Of a stretch of DNA of 64,000 nucleotides, positions 8,516 through 17,271 are shown in pieces. A model generated the notes under the pieces. It saw nothing but the letters and a program-made list of their open reading frames with translations, was not told the DNA's origin and did no database searches. This stretch comes from Streptomyces sp. NBC_01335 (GTDB taxonomy: Bacteria; Actinomycetota; Actinomycetes; Streptomycetales; Streptomycetaceae). Both the position numbers and the translations under genes were made by a program. The first letter of the stretch is position 1. Each line of letters opens with the position of its first letter. The stretch is taken from the NCBI RefSeq assembly GCF_035953295.1, contig NZ_CP108370.1, positions 3,749,001 through 3,813,000 of the forward strand, read 5' to 3'.

Positions 8516-9973
8516 TCAGTCGCGCTTGCAGATCCGGTTCAGCAGGTTGGCCGTGGCCCGCTGGATGCGTTCGTCGGTGTGCCCGGGCCGGTCCAGCGCC
8601 GGCGACCAGGCGAACGTCCCGGAGGCGAAGACGAGAGCCCCGGACGGCGCCTGGTAGAGCGAGGTCTCCTGGTGGCGCCGGGCGCCCTCGGAGTCCTCGT
8701 ACGGCGAATGCGCGAGCAGGATGCGGTGCTCGTGCTCCGGCAACGCGGTGCGCGGGTAGTACCGGTCGGCCTCGCCCGCCACCAGGCCGGCGATCTCCTC
8801 GCCCTCCCCTGCTCCGGTGCCCTGCCAGAGCCAGTGGTCGGCGTTGCGCACGATCAGCGGCGAGGGCTCGGGCACCCGGCCCGCGTACTGGATGCCGAGC
8901 AGCAGCTGCTCGGGCCTGTCGACCTCCCGCCAGAGCGCGGCCTTCCCCGGGCCCTGCCGCTTGCGGCAGGTGAGGAGGCGGTCGGGCACCCCGGACGCGG
9001 ACGGGGAGAGCGACACCTGCCAGTACATGGTGTTGGCCGAGAGGAAGACCAGCGAGGTCCCGGTGTCCCGCGCCAGCTCCGCGGTCCGCCGCATCGGGAC
9101 CGACCAGTACTCGTCGTGGCCGGGGAAGACCAGGCCCCGGTACCGGCCCGGGTCGACGCGGCCCGCGTGCAGGTCGCGGGCGTCCGCGTAGGCGAGGCTG
9201 TAGTCGTACCGCTCGGCCCAGCGGATGAAGTCGTAGGCGTGGCCGACGTGCAGCGGCAGCCCGGCGCCGGCGTACGGGCGGTCGAAGGAGACCGTCACCG
9301 CCGCCTCCTCCTCGCCCAGCAGCCCGCCCTTCTCGTCCCACGCGTGGTAGAGGCTGGCGCCCGTCACGCCGTCCTCGGGATAGAGGTTGTACGCCTGCCA
9401 CGTGATGTCCGGGAGCAGCAGCAGCAGATCGGCCGGGTGGTCGTCCCGGACCGTGAACGGCACGTGCGAACGGTGGCCGTCGACGGTCGTCAACACGGCG
9501 ACATAAGCACCCACCGCCCAGTCCGCCGGGATCTGGAGCCGCCAGGACAGCCACCAATGGTGGCAGGAAACAGTCTTGTCGGCAGCGAGCGGAGGCGGCT
9601 GCACGATGCCCGACTGGCGCGGAACGGTGGTGATCTTCCGGGCGCCGTCGCCGCCGTAGTGACCGATGCGGTAGATGTCGACGTAGAACGGCTGGGGCGG
9701 GTCCACCGTGATGTGGAAGTCGATGGCCTCACCGGGCGCCGCCGCCCCGGGCGACGCGAAACCCTTCACCTGTCGGCGCACGTCATCGGCGGTGCGCGGG
9801 CCGCCGCCGCTGCGCCCCAGCTCGGGATCGGCGTACCAGGGGACCACCTGCCCCGTGTCGTTGAGGTAGTTCTCGCTGTTGCGCAGCCAGGGCAGCGGGC
9901 CCTGCCCGAACGGATCGCTCACGGCGTGCGCGAGGGCACCCGACTCCCATCGGCGACTGTGCTCCGCCCCCAT
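8516..9973 (-). CDS. N,N-dimethylformamidase beta-subunit-like protein
   Basis: This is a 485-residue protein whose central and carboxyl parts resemble the large subunit of N,N-dimethylformamidase, widespread in actinomycetes with no proven role. Visible features are YVDIYRIGHYGGDGAR in an amino-terminal beta region, then DITWQAYNLYPEDG, and then the conserved block VFPGHDEYWSVPMRR of the dimethylformamidase-like domain. I see no signal peptide. I chose the ATG at 9973 because GGGAGGGG lies six bases upstream. A GTG 18 bases further out lacks a site. No small subunit gene is adjacent, so genuine formamidase activity is doubtful. Confidence 0.75.
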   Translation of the reverse strand: MGAEHSRRWESGALAHAVSDPFGQGPLPWLRNSENYLNDTGQVVPWYADPELGRSGGGPRTADDVRRQVKGFASPGAAAPGEAIDFHITVDPPQPFYVDIYRIGHYGGDGARKITTVPRQSGIVQPPPLAADKTVSCHHWWLSWRLQIPADWAVGAYVAVLTTVDGHRSHVPFTVRDDHPADLLLLLPDITWQAYNLYPEDGVTGASLYHAWDEKGGLLGEEEAAVTVSFDRPYAGAGLPLHVGHAYDFIRWAERYDYSLAYADARDLHAGRVDPGRYRGLVFPGHDEYWSVPMRRTAELARDTGTSLVFLSANTMYWQVSLSPSASGVPDRLLTCRKRQGPGKAALWREVDRPEQLLLGIQYAGRVPEPSPLIVRNADHWLWQGTGAGEGEEIAGLVAGEADRYYPRTALPEHEHRILLAHSPYEDSEGARRHQETSLYQAPSGALVFASGTFAWSPALDRPGHTDERIQRATANLLNRICKRD

Positions 9974-10510
9974 GACCGGCCCCTCCCTCACGTCCCCCGT
10001 ACCACTCTGGTGCGCCCTGTGTCAGGGCTGATCCCAGCACATCACATAACGCATGCGGCTCGTCACCGTTCGTCGTGAATTGACGTGAACGGAACCTACC
10101 CTTCCGGGTATTGGGCCCGTACCGAGGTCCGCACGAGCGCGCGGAAGGCGGCGTGCGCCGGGCGAGGGCGCGTGCGCGGGGCGCGCGACAGCGCCCCTTC
10201 GGCCCTGCTCGCGCGGACCGAGTGCGTACACGGTGCCATATTTCCGTATACGGAGGGCCCGTTGCGGCGGACCGGGACACATTTCCGTATTCGGGGGGCG
10301 TGTTGACTCCGTACGGGGCGCGCGTACGAGCCCGAGCGCCGGGGCGCACGGCGGTGAGGTGCCCCGTCGTGCGGGGTGGGGTGGGATGTCTGGGTGGCTG
10401 GGTGTCCGGGTGGCTGGGTGCGGTTTCTGGGTGGCTGGATGTCTGGGTGGCTGAGCGCCTGGGTGTCCGCCTTCCCGCGGTGGCGTACGCGGGTGCGCCG
10501 CCGGTCGCGG
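9974..10510. other. 537-bp gap with repeated TTTCCGTAT boxes and a G/T-rich minisatellite; no gene seen
   Basis: Two related boxes, CATATTTCCGTATACGGAGG (10238-10257) and CACATTTCCGTATTCGGGGG (10279-10298), lie 41 bases apart. From 10388 to about 10470 a G/T-rich tandem array repeats GGGTGGCTGG(G/A)TG four times. Short open frames exist on both strands, but none has a ribosome site or homology. Confidence 0.5.
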
Positions 10511-12373
10511 TCAGACCAGGCGGACCGGCTTGTCCTCCCGGATGCCGAGCTCGGACAACCAGGAGCGCAGCGGCTCCGCGTCGCCGTCCTCGACCAGGCT
10601 GAGCACCGGAGTACCCAGATCCGTCCGGCGCGCCCCGTCGACCAGCAGGGCGGGGCCGTCCAGCCAGTCGAGGCCGGGCGCCGCCCCCGCCGTGTCCACG
10701 GCCGCGCAGCAGACCATGGCCGTGACGTGGTCGGCGAGCAGCTCCGTGCCCGTACGGGGCGGCTGGAGCGGGAAGAGCGGGAGGGGACCCGGGCCCCAGA
10801 GGTCGAGCGGGTCCACGACCGCCTGGCCGTTTCCGCCGACCGCCCCGCGGCCCGTCGTACCGGTCGCGCCGTTCGTCGTGGGGGGCGTCTTGGGGGTCTC
10901 CGCGCCGTTGCCCGTACCGGTGACGGGCGACTCGGCCTCGGCCCGGGCGGCGGCCTCCGCGGCCTCCTCGCGGGCCACGGCGGCTCCGACGGCGGCCGCG
11001 AGCTCCTCGCCGCCGCCGTCGGCCGCGAGGTGGTCGATGACCCGGGCCAGCGTGGGCGCTCCGGCCTCGGCGGTCCGAACGGCTCCCTGCGCCGAGGGGG
11101 CCGGGGCGGTGGACCCGGCGGGAGCTGGCGCAGCCGGACCGGGGGCCGCGGTGCCGAGGGCGTCCATGACGCCGTGCAGCCGGGCCGCCTCCGCACGCCA
11201 CTTCCGGTCGACGACCTCCTCCGGATACCGCTGCCAGTCGACCGGCGACCACTCGCCGCCCCGGGCGGGGCCGCCGTGGAAGAGCCGCGCGGCGAGCAGG
11301 GACGCCGCCTCGTCGGCCAGACCGGGCTCATCGAGGAGGTCGCAGGCGGGGCGCTCACCCAGGCGCGCGGCGAACCCCTCCGCGAGGCGGTCGCGCCGGG
11401 ACAGCTCGGTGAGCGCGGAGACCACCCCCGCGTCCAGCCGCGCCGGCCACCGGCCCATCCGCCAGGCGGGCAGCGCGACGCGGGTCAGCAGCCGGTCCCA
11501 GCCCGCGTAGACGAGCCCGACCTGCTCCTGGGCGACGGCGCGTACCCCGTAGTCCACGCCCTGGGCGCGCAGCGAGGCGGAGAGCGCGACGCACCGCTCC
11601 ATCTCGGCGGCGTGCCCGCGACAGCTGCGGAGCAGCAGCCGGGCGGCCCAGCCGGTGAAGGCGCGGGACAGCCGGCCGAACACGCCGACCAGCGAAACGT
11701 TTGACCGCGCGGGCCCGGGACGGGGGCCTCCGGCGTCCGCGACGACCCCGTCCAGACCTCGGACGAACCGCCGGGCTGCCGCTATGTCGGGGTGCGCCGC
11801 GAGGCCCGTACCCGCGACGACGGGGGCGAGTACCGCGCGCAGCTCACCGACGCGCATCCACCAGAGGAACGGCGACCCGATGACCAGCACCGGCGCCGCC
11901 CGCTCGCGGTCGCGCCGGTCACCGGCCGGCTCCTTGGCGGCGGGGCCGGTCCGCGCGGTGGGGTGGGTGCGGTCCTCCAGCCAGCTGTCGCAGTCGGGGG
12001 TGAGCGCTATCGCCGAGGGCGCGGGCACGTCCATGCGGTCGGCGAGCTCGCGGACGAGCCGGTAGAGGTCGGGGGCCGACTTCTCGTCCACGGCGACCGT
12101 CGGACTCAGCGCCGGCCGGGCCCGCGCGACGGTGACGGCCACCCCGGCGGCCAGCACCAGGAAGACGACGGCCGTCGCGCCCACCACCCAGCGGGCGGTG
12201 TTCCAGCCGACGCCGGCCAGACGTCCCTGCGTGGTGGCGGCGATCATGACCACGGCCACCGCGGCGGGCAGGATCGCCAGCGCCACCGCACGGCTGCGGA
12301 TGCGCAGCAGCGCGAGGGCCCGCGCCCGGGCGGCCCGCATGCCCAGGTCCTCACCAGTCTCCGTACCGGACAC
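10511..12373 (-). CDS. Membrane protein with a degenerate M48-like peptidase domain
   Basis: This is a protein of 620 residues. A basic amino terminus is followed by two hydrophobic segments (about 28-48 and 65-85). A cytoplasmic region then reads DLYRLVRELADRMDVPAPSA and VLVIGSPFLWWMRVGELRAV, which aligns well by eye with M48 metallopeptidases just before their HExxH site. Here the zinc motif is replaced by LAPVVAGTG, so the protein should be catalytically dead. The carboxyl 200 residues are rich in Ala, Pro and Gly and carry a conserved-looking end (WLDGPALLVDGARRTDLG). The start is GTG with a weak upstream GAGGGGG. The role is unknown. In S. coelicolor I recall a similar gene next to purD. 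Confidence 0.7.
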   Translation of the reverse strand: MSGTETGEDLGMRAARARALALLRIRSRAVALAILPAAVAVVMIAATTQGRLAGVGWNTARWVVGATAVVFLVLAAGVAVTVARARPALSPTVAVDEKSAPDLYRLVRELADRMDVPAPSAIALTPDCDSWLEDRTHPTARTGPAAKEPAGDRRDRERAAPVLVIGSPFLWWMRVGELRAVLAPVVAGTGLAAHPDIAAARRFVRGLDGVVADAGGPRPGPARSNVSLVGVFGRLSRAFTGWAARLLLRSCRGHAAEMERCVALSASLRAQGVDYGVRAVAQEQVGLVYAGWDRLLTRVALPAWRMGRWPARLDAGVVSALTELSRRDRLAEGFAARLGERPACDLLDEPGLADEAASLLAARLFHGGPARGGEWSPVDWQRYPEEVVDRKWRAEAARLHGVMDALGTAAPGPAAPAPAGSTAPAPSAQGAVRTAEAGAPTLARVIDHLAADGGGEELAAAVGAAVAREEAAEAAARAEAESPVTGTGNGAETPKTPPTTNGATGTTGRGAVGGNGQAVVDPLDLWGPGPLPLFPLQPPRTGTELLADHVTAMVCCAAVDTAGAAPGLDWLDGPALLVDGARRTDLGTPVLSLVEDGDAEPLRSWLSELGIREDKPVRLV

Positions 12374-12848
12374 GACCGGAAGTCACCCCCTCTGCCCCCG
12401 CGACGGTGTTGCTCACTCCCCCACTGTGGCACCGCCCTCGGACATCGCAATGTCAGTGGGCCAAGTGCCGGAATCCTTGCGCCGCACCCTAGTTGGGGGT
12501 TTCGCGGGCGTCATCCGGATGGCCCAGCCGTCACCCGATGGAATGGCTTTGGGTAAAGCTGCTGACTTATCGCCGCAGATGGGCAACCCCTTCCCCCGCG
12601 CACGCAGCGCATACGCGGGGGCGTGCTCCGGCGCACGGAGCGGTGGGAGCGATGGGGCGGACGGGGCGGCGGTGGCGGGGCGAGTGCCGGGGCGGGCCGG
12701 CCTTGCGGAGACGCCGGTGGCGGCCGAGGTGTCGCGCTCGGCCGCCACTGGGGTCGTACAGGGTGGAGCTGGTGGGACTCGTACGAGGTGGGACTCGTAC
12801 GAGGTGGGACTCGTACAGGTGGGACTCGTACGGGGTGGACCGGGGAGG
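12374..12848. other. 475-bp gap; palindrome and 16-bp tandem repeat, no gene seen
   Basis: Upstream of the membrane-protein gene lies GACATCGCAATGTC (12441-12454), a 5-4-5 inverted repeat that could be an operator. Between 12500 and 12590 the base composition is less GC-rich, as expected for a promoter. At 12772-12836, a unit GTGGGACTCGTACGAG is repeated four times just after the purD stop (minus-strand sense). No coding sequence is supported. Confidence 0.5.
12772..12836. repeat. Tandem repeat, unit about 16 bp, four copies
   Basis: The unit GTGGGACTCGTACGAG occurs twice exactly, then as a 15-base variant, then as a copy ending ACGGGG. The core GACTCGTAC contains the inverted element CTCGTACGAG, so each junction can form a small hairpin. 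It sits 13 bases beyond the purD stop codon. Confidence 0.85.
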
Positions 12849-14114
12849 TCAGACCCCGGCAGCGGCGTCCTCGGCCGCCTTCAGCGCGATGTCCGTACGG
12901 TGCTGGGAACCGTCGAGCCGGATGCGGCCGAGGGCCGTGTACGCGCGCTCGCGGGCCTTGCCGAGGTCCGGGCCGGTCGCGGTCACCGAGAGGACCCGGC
13001 CGCCCGCGCTCAGGACCGTACGCCCGTCCGCCTTCGTACCGGCGTGCAGGACGTACGCGTGCGGGGCGTCCTGGGCCGCCACGTCGGCGAGACCGTCGAT
13101 CGGGTCGCCCGTACGCGGGGTGTCGGGGTAGTTGTGCGAGGCGATGACCACGGTGACGGCGGCGTCGTCGCGCCAGTTCAGCGACGGCACCTCGTCCAGC
13201 GTGCCGTTCGCGGAGGCGAGCAGCAGGCCGGCCAGCGGGGTCCGCAGACGGGCCAGGACCACCTGGGTCTCCGGGTCGCCGAAGCGCGCGTTGAACTCGA
13301 TGACGCGCACGCCGCGCGAGGTCAGCGCGAGGCCCGCGTAGAGGAGGCCGGAGAACGGCGTACCGCGTCGGTGCAGCTCGTCCACGGTGGGCTGGAGGAC
13401 CGTCTCCAGGACCTCGTCGACCAGCTTCGGGTCCGCCCACGGCAGCGGGGAGTAGGCACCCATGCCGCCGGTGTTCGGGCCCTCGTCGCCGTCGAGGGCG
13501 CGCTTGAAGTCCTGGGCGGGCTGGAGCGGCACCACGGTGGTGCCGTCGGTGATCGCGAAGAGGCTCACCTCGGGGCCGTCGAGGAACTCCTCGATGACCA
13601 CCCGGTCGCAGGCGAGCGCGTGGGCGCGGGCCGCCTCGATGTCGTCGGTGACGACGACACCCTTGCCGGCGGCCAGCCCGTCGTCCTTGACGACGTACGG
13701 GGCACCGAAGGCGTCGAGCGCGGTGTCGATCTCCTCGGCGGTGGTGCAGACGTAGCTCCGGGCGGTCGGGACACCGGCCCCGGCCATGACGTCCTTGGCG
13801 AACGCCTTGGACCCTTCGAGCTGCGCCGCCTCACCGGACGGGCCGAAGCAGGGGATACCGGCCGCGCGCACCGCGTCGGCGACCCCGGCGACAAGCGGCG
13901 CCTCCGGGCCGACGACCACCAGCCCGGCACCCAGTTCGGTGGCGAGGCGCGCGACGGCGTCACCGTCGAGCGCGTCCACCGGGCGCAGTTCGGCCACCTC
14001 CGCGATACCGGCGTTGCCGGGAGCGCAGTACAGAGCGGTGACCTCGGGGTCGAGGGAAAGAGAGCGGCACAGGGCGTGTTCGCGGGCGCCGCCGCCGATG
14101 ACGAGGACCTTCAC
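12849..14114 (-). CDS. purD: Phosphoribosylamine-glycine ligase (GAR synthetase)
   Basis: PurD joins glycine to phosphoribosylamine in purine synthesis. The 421-residue product has the ATP-grasp features [13 protein letters not shown] at the amino end, [16 protein letters not shown], the conserved [12 protein letters not shown], and [18 protein letters not shown] for metal and ATP binding. The start is GTG. The ribosome site is weak (GCACCCC), which is common in this region. The 14115-14315 gap upstream is filled by short tandem repeats. Function is secure. Confidence 0.97.
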   Translation of the reverse strand: MKVLVIGGGAREHALCRSLSLDPEVTALYCAPGNAGIAEVAELRPVDALDGDAVARLATELGAGLVVVGPEAPLVAGVADAVRAAGIPCFGPSGEAAQLEGSKAFAKDVMAGAGVPTARSYVCTTAEEIDTALDAFGAPYVVKDDGLAAGKGVVVTDDIEAARAHALACDRVVIEEFLDGPEVSLFAITDGTTVVPLQPAQDFKRALDGDEGPNTGGMGAYSPLPWADPKLVDEVLETVLQPTVDELHRRGTPFSGLLYAGLALTSRGVRVIEFNARFGDPETQVVLARLRTPLAGLLLASANGTLDEVPSLNWRDDAAVTVVIASHNYPDTPRTGDPIDGLADVAAQDAPHAYVLHAGTKADGRTVLSAGGRVLSVTATGPDLGKARERAYTALGRIRLDGSQHRTDIALKAAEDAAAGV

Positions 14115-14170
14115 GGGGTGCAGCCTAACCGCCGGGGGCCGGACGCCTCGACGGCCTCCGGTCCGTGGAC

Positions 14171-14295
14171 CGTCGGTGGACTGGCCGTGGACTGGCCGTG
14201 GACGGCGGGGCCCGGGGCCGGGGATCCTTCCCGGTGGGCCGGATCCCGCGCTCGACGCCGAGCCGGTGGGCCGGATCCCCGCGCTCGACGCCGAG
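14171..14295. repeat. Short tandem repeats between purD and dnaX
   Basis: Two tandem copies of a 32-33-base unit starting CCGGTGGGCCGGATCCC and ending CTCGACGCCGAG lie at 14231-14262 and 14263-14295. Just before them, TGGACTGGCCG is repeated in tandem (14177-14201). They are not coding and probably arose by slippage. Confidence 0.75.
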
Positions 14296-14315
14296 CCGGA
14301 TCTCCGCGGTCCCGG

Positions 14316-16574
14316 CTACTCGTTGGTGAACTCCTCCACGACCGTGGCACCGAGCTCGCGGACGATCAGCTCGTGCCCGGAGAGCGCCGAGTCGACGAGG
14401 TCGGGGTCGTCCGCCTCCGGGGTGTCGTCCTCCGGCGCGACCGTGTGCACCGGCTCGGGCGCGGACCGCTCGTACGCCGCGGACGCGGGCCCGGAGCCGC
14501 CCGGCCCCTGCCCGCCCTGGGACTGCTGGAACTGCTGCGGCGGCGGGGACTGCGGGGCCGCCTGGGGCTGGTACGACTGCTGGGGCGGCGCGGCGGGCGC
14601 GGGACGCTGCTCGTACGACTGCTGCGGCGGCGCCTGGTACGCGGGTCCACCGCCACCGGGACGTCCGCCACCACCCTGCATCGGCTGCCCACCTCCGCCG
14701 GAGGGGTCGACGATCGCCTCGACGCGCCACTGGGCGTTGAACCGCTCGGCCAGCGCCTGCCGCAGCACTGCCTCGCTGCCGCTGCTCGCGAAGGTGTCGC
14801 GGGCGCCCGCGTTGGCGAAACCGATCTGGAGCGTGGTCCCGTCGAACCCGGTGACCTGGGCGTTCTGGCTGAGCAGAATCCAGGTGAAGCGGCGATGGTT
14901 CTTCACCGCCTCCAGGATCTCCGGCCAGATGTTCCGCACCTGACCGGCGCCCTGCGCCATGTCCTGGCCCCCGGCGGGTGCGGCGGCGGGCGCCTGGGCG
15001 GCGGGAGCGGCCGGTGCGGGAGCGGGCGTGGCGGGAGCGGGCGCGGCGGGGCGGGGCGCCCCGGCACCCGGGGCGGAGGCGGTGGGCCAGCCACCGGGAC
15101 GGCGGGCCTGCTCCCCGCCACCGGCCGCGGCCGGGGTGGGCCAGGCGCCGGGCCGCTGCGCGGCGGGCGGCGCCTCGGCCGGGGGCTGCTGCCCGTACTC
15201 GGGGGCCGGTGCGGGCGCCTGGGGCGCGGGGGCCTGCGGTGCGGGGGCCTGCTGCGGCGCGGCGTACGGGGCCGCGGCCGGCGGGTTGTACGGGGCGGCG
15301 GGGGCGGCCTGCATCGGCGGGTGCGCCTCGGGCCCGGGTACGTACCCCAGAGCGGGCGGGGCGGCCTGGAACGGCTGCACCGCCTGCACCCCTCCCGCCG
15401 CTGCCGCGGCGAAGGCTCCGCCGCGCTCCAGGCGGTCCAGCCGCGCCTGGAACGACCGCTCGTCGTCGAAGGCGGCGGGCAGCAGCACCCGGGCGCAGAT
15501 CAGCTCGACCTGGAGGCGCGGCGAGGTCGCGCCACGCATCTCCGTCAGCCCCTGGTTGACGAGGTCGGCGGCGCGGCTCAGCTCGGCGGCGCCGAAGACG
15601 GACGCCTGGTCCGACATCCGCTCCACCACGTCGGCGGGGGCGTCGATGAGCCCCTTCTCCCCGGCGTCCGGCACGGCCGCCAGGATCACCAGGTCGCGCA
15701 GGCGCTCCAGCAGGTCGGCGACGAACCGGCGCGGGTCGTTGCCGCCCTCGATCACCCGGTCCACGACCTCGAAGGCCGCGGCACCGTCACCGGCCGCGAA
15801 GGCGTCCACCATCGAGTCGAGCAGCGACCCGTCCGTGTAACCGAGCAGCGAGGTCGCCATGGCGTACGTCACGCCGTCGTCGCTCGCACCGGCCAGCAGC
15901 TGGTCCATGACGGACATCGAGTCACGGACGGACCCGGCCCCGGCCCGTACGACGAGCGGCAGCACACCGTCCTCGACCGCGCTGTTCTCCTTGCCGCAGA
16001 CCTCCGCGAGGTACGAACGCAGGGTGCCGGGCGGAACGAGCCGGAACGGGTAGTGGTGCGTACGCGACCGGATCGTGCCGATGACCTTCTCGGGCTCGGT
16101 CGTCGCGAAGATGAACTTGAGGTGCTCCGGCGGCTCCTCGACCACCTTCAGCAGGGCGTTGAACCCTGCCGGGGTGACCATGTGCGCCTCGTCGATGATG
16201 TAGATCTTGTAGCGGCTGGAAGCCGGCCCGAAGAACGCCTTCTCGCGCAGGTCACGGGCGTCGTCCACGCCACCGTGCGAAGCCGCGTCGATCTCGATGA
16301 CGTCGATCGAACCCGGGCCGTTGCGCGCCAGGTCCTGGCAGGACTGACACGTCCCGCACGGCGTCGGCGTCGGCCCCTGCTCGCAGTTCAGGCAGCGGGC
16401 GAGGATGCGCGCGCTGGTCGTCTTTCCACAACCACGCGGCCCGCTGAACAGGTACGCGTGATTGACCCGGTTGTTCCGCAGGGCCTGCTGGAGCGGGTCA
16501 GTGACATGCTCCTGACCGATGACCTCGGCGAACGACTCGGGGCGGTAGCGGCGGTACAGCGCAAGGGACGACAC
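14316..16574 (-). CDS. dnaX: DNA polymerase III subunits gamma/tau
   Basis: DnaX is the clamp-loader ATPase of the replisome, here 752 residues. Walker A is GPRGCGKTTS. The zinc cysteines lie in CLNCEQGPTPTPCGTCQSC. Walker B is YIIDEAHMV, the sensor 1 region is FIFATTEPEKVIGTI, and the arginine finger segment is GSVRDSMSVMDQLL. Domain III ends near residue 390 and is followed by a long Ala/Pro/Gln-rich linker (about 400-640) and a carboxyl tau-like domain. I see no slippery heptamer suggesting a programmed frameshift. The start is GTG (VSSLALYRRYRP). No good ribosome site is visible. The open frame extends upstream into the SRP RNA gene and is not coding there. Confidence 0.96.
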   Translation of the reverse strand: MSSLALYRRYRPESFAEVIGQEHVTDPLQQALRNNRVNHAYLFSGPRGCGKTTSARILARCLNCEQGPTPTPCGTCQSCQDLARNGPGSIDVIEIDAASHGGVDDARDLREKAFFGPASSRYKIYIIDEAHMVTPAGFNALLKVVEEPPEHLKFIFATTEPEKVIGTIRSRTHHYPFRLVPPGTLRSYLAEVCGKENSAVEDGVLPLVVRAGAGSVRDSMSVMDQLLAGASDDGVTYAMATSLLGYTDGSLLDSMVDAFAAGDGAAAFEVVDRVIEGGNDPRRFVADLLERLRDLVILAAVPDAGEKGLIDAPADVVERMSDQASVFGAAELSRAADLVNQGLTEMRGATSPRLQVELICARVLLPAAFDDERSFQARLDRLERGGAFAAAAAGGVQAVQPFQAAPPALGYVPGPEAHPPMQAAPAAPYNPPAAAPYAAPQQAPAPQAPAPQAPAPAPEYGQQPPAEAPPAAQRPGAWPTPAAAGGGEQARRPGGWPTASAPGAGAPRPAAPAPATPAPAPAAPAAQAPAAAPAGGQDMAQGAGQVRNIWPEILEAVKNHRRFTWILLSQNAQVTGFDGTTLQIGFANAGARDTFASSGSEAVLRQALAERFNAQWRVEAIVDPSGGGGQPMQGGGGRPGGGGPAYQAPPQQSYEQRPAPAAPPQQSYQPQAAPQSPPPQQFQQSQGGQGPGGSGPASAAYERSAPEPVHTVAPEDDTPEADDPDLVDSALSGHELIVRELGATVVEEFTNE

Positions 16575-16803
16575 AGTTACGAGGTTATCGGGACGCACCG
16601 ACAACCGACTCCGCATCGAGGCCCGGCGACCGGGGACCCTGGTCACACCGGGGCGCAGGCCGGGCGGCGAGATGTAGATCACATGCGCGGCGGGGTGGCC
16701 GGGGGCGACATTCGGGTGCCCGAGCGAGCCTTCGGGGAACCGCACCCGAGGCGGGTCGCCCCGAGGACCACGGGACGGGCGACCGAGACGGCCCGGAAAA
16801 CAC

Positions 16804-16897
16804 AAGGGCCCCCCACGCACCCGCCAGAGCCAACCTACCCTTGCTGCCTTCCGGCCCTGGGGGAGTTCAGTCAGATAGCGCCACGTGAGGGGCTGAC
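16804..16897 (-). ncRNA. ffs: Signal recognition particle RNA, small bacterial (4.5S) type
   Basis: The minus strand carries the SRP hallmark CAGGGCCGGAAGGCAGCAAG, that is, the GGAA tetraloop and the symmetric internal loop that binds Ffh. The flanks pair: GCCCCTCACG on the 5' side with CGTGGGGGGC on the 3' side. The hairpin is about 94 bases long, as in other Streptomyces. Its ends are estimates from the pairing. It lies between dnaX and tRNA-Ser, the usual place in this genus. Confidence 0.9.
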
Positions 16898-17049
16898 GCC
16901 CACCTTAGCCGATCCCCACCCCTCCCGGTCCACCCGCCCGGGTCCGGGGTCTCCCCGGCGCGCCCCAATCCGTCCTCGCGACCTCGTCCCGACGATCTTC
17001 CGGGGAACGTGTTCGCGAGCACCCCTCAACGTCTTGTATTGTTTGCGGC

Positions 17050-17137
17050 GGAGGATTCGCCTAGTGGCCTAGGGCGCACGCTTGGAAAGCGTGTTGGGGG
17101 CAACCCCTCACGAGTTCGAATCTCGTATCCTCCGCCA
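17050..17137 (+). tRNA. tRNA-Ser (anticodon GGA), CCA encoded
   Basis: The acceptor GGAGGAT pairs with ATCCTCC, with discriminator G and an encoded CCA (17135-17137). The anticodon loop TTGGAAA gives GGA. The long variable arm (GTTGGGGGCAACCCCTC region) is that of a class II serine tRNA. The accessory gene cluster starts right after it, making this gene a plausible past integration point, although I see no integrase or repeated tRNA end. Confidence 0.95.
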
Positions 17138-17152
17138 TTGCTCTCACCGGGC

Positions 17153-17200
17153 AATACGTCGAAGGCCCCCGCTGCTTGCAGCGGGGGCCTTCGACGTATT
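17153..17200 (+). terminator. Long bidirectional terminator hairpin
   Basis: The sequence from AATACGTCGAAGG to its complement CCTTCGACGTATT forms a perfect stem of about 22 bp around a TTGC loop. It closes the tRNA-Ser transcript. Being symmetric, it can also end the minus-strand WbqC-like gene. Confidence 0.85.
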
Positions 17201-17271
17201 CGGTGGAGGGCATTCGAACCAGCTGCGCCCCGGAGCTACAGCCATCGGGATTCAGCAAGAACGGACTGCGG

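Noticed and set aside
14316..16574. Programmed -1 frameshift in dnaX producing gamma and tau
   Set aside because: No A-rich slippery heptamer is present in this GC-rich gene.
12132..17072. Very long open plus-strand frame opposite purD and dnaX (and similar ones at 49,618-53,805 opposite the mannosidase gene)
   Set aside because: High-GC genes keep the complementary frame open by chance. These frames have no ribosome sites or recognisable domains and lie antisense to certain genes.
17050..17220. tRNA-Ser as attachment site of an integrated element
   Set aside because: The accessory cluster begins right after it, but I found no integrase gene and no second copy of the tRNA 3' end in the window. 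A tRNA-like GGTGGAGGGCATTCGAACC at 17201-17219 (antisense) does not form a proper T arm.
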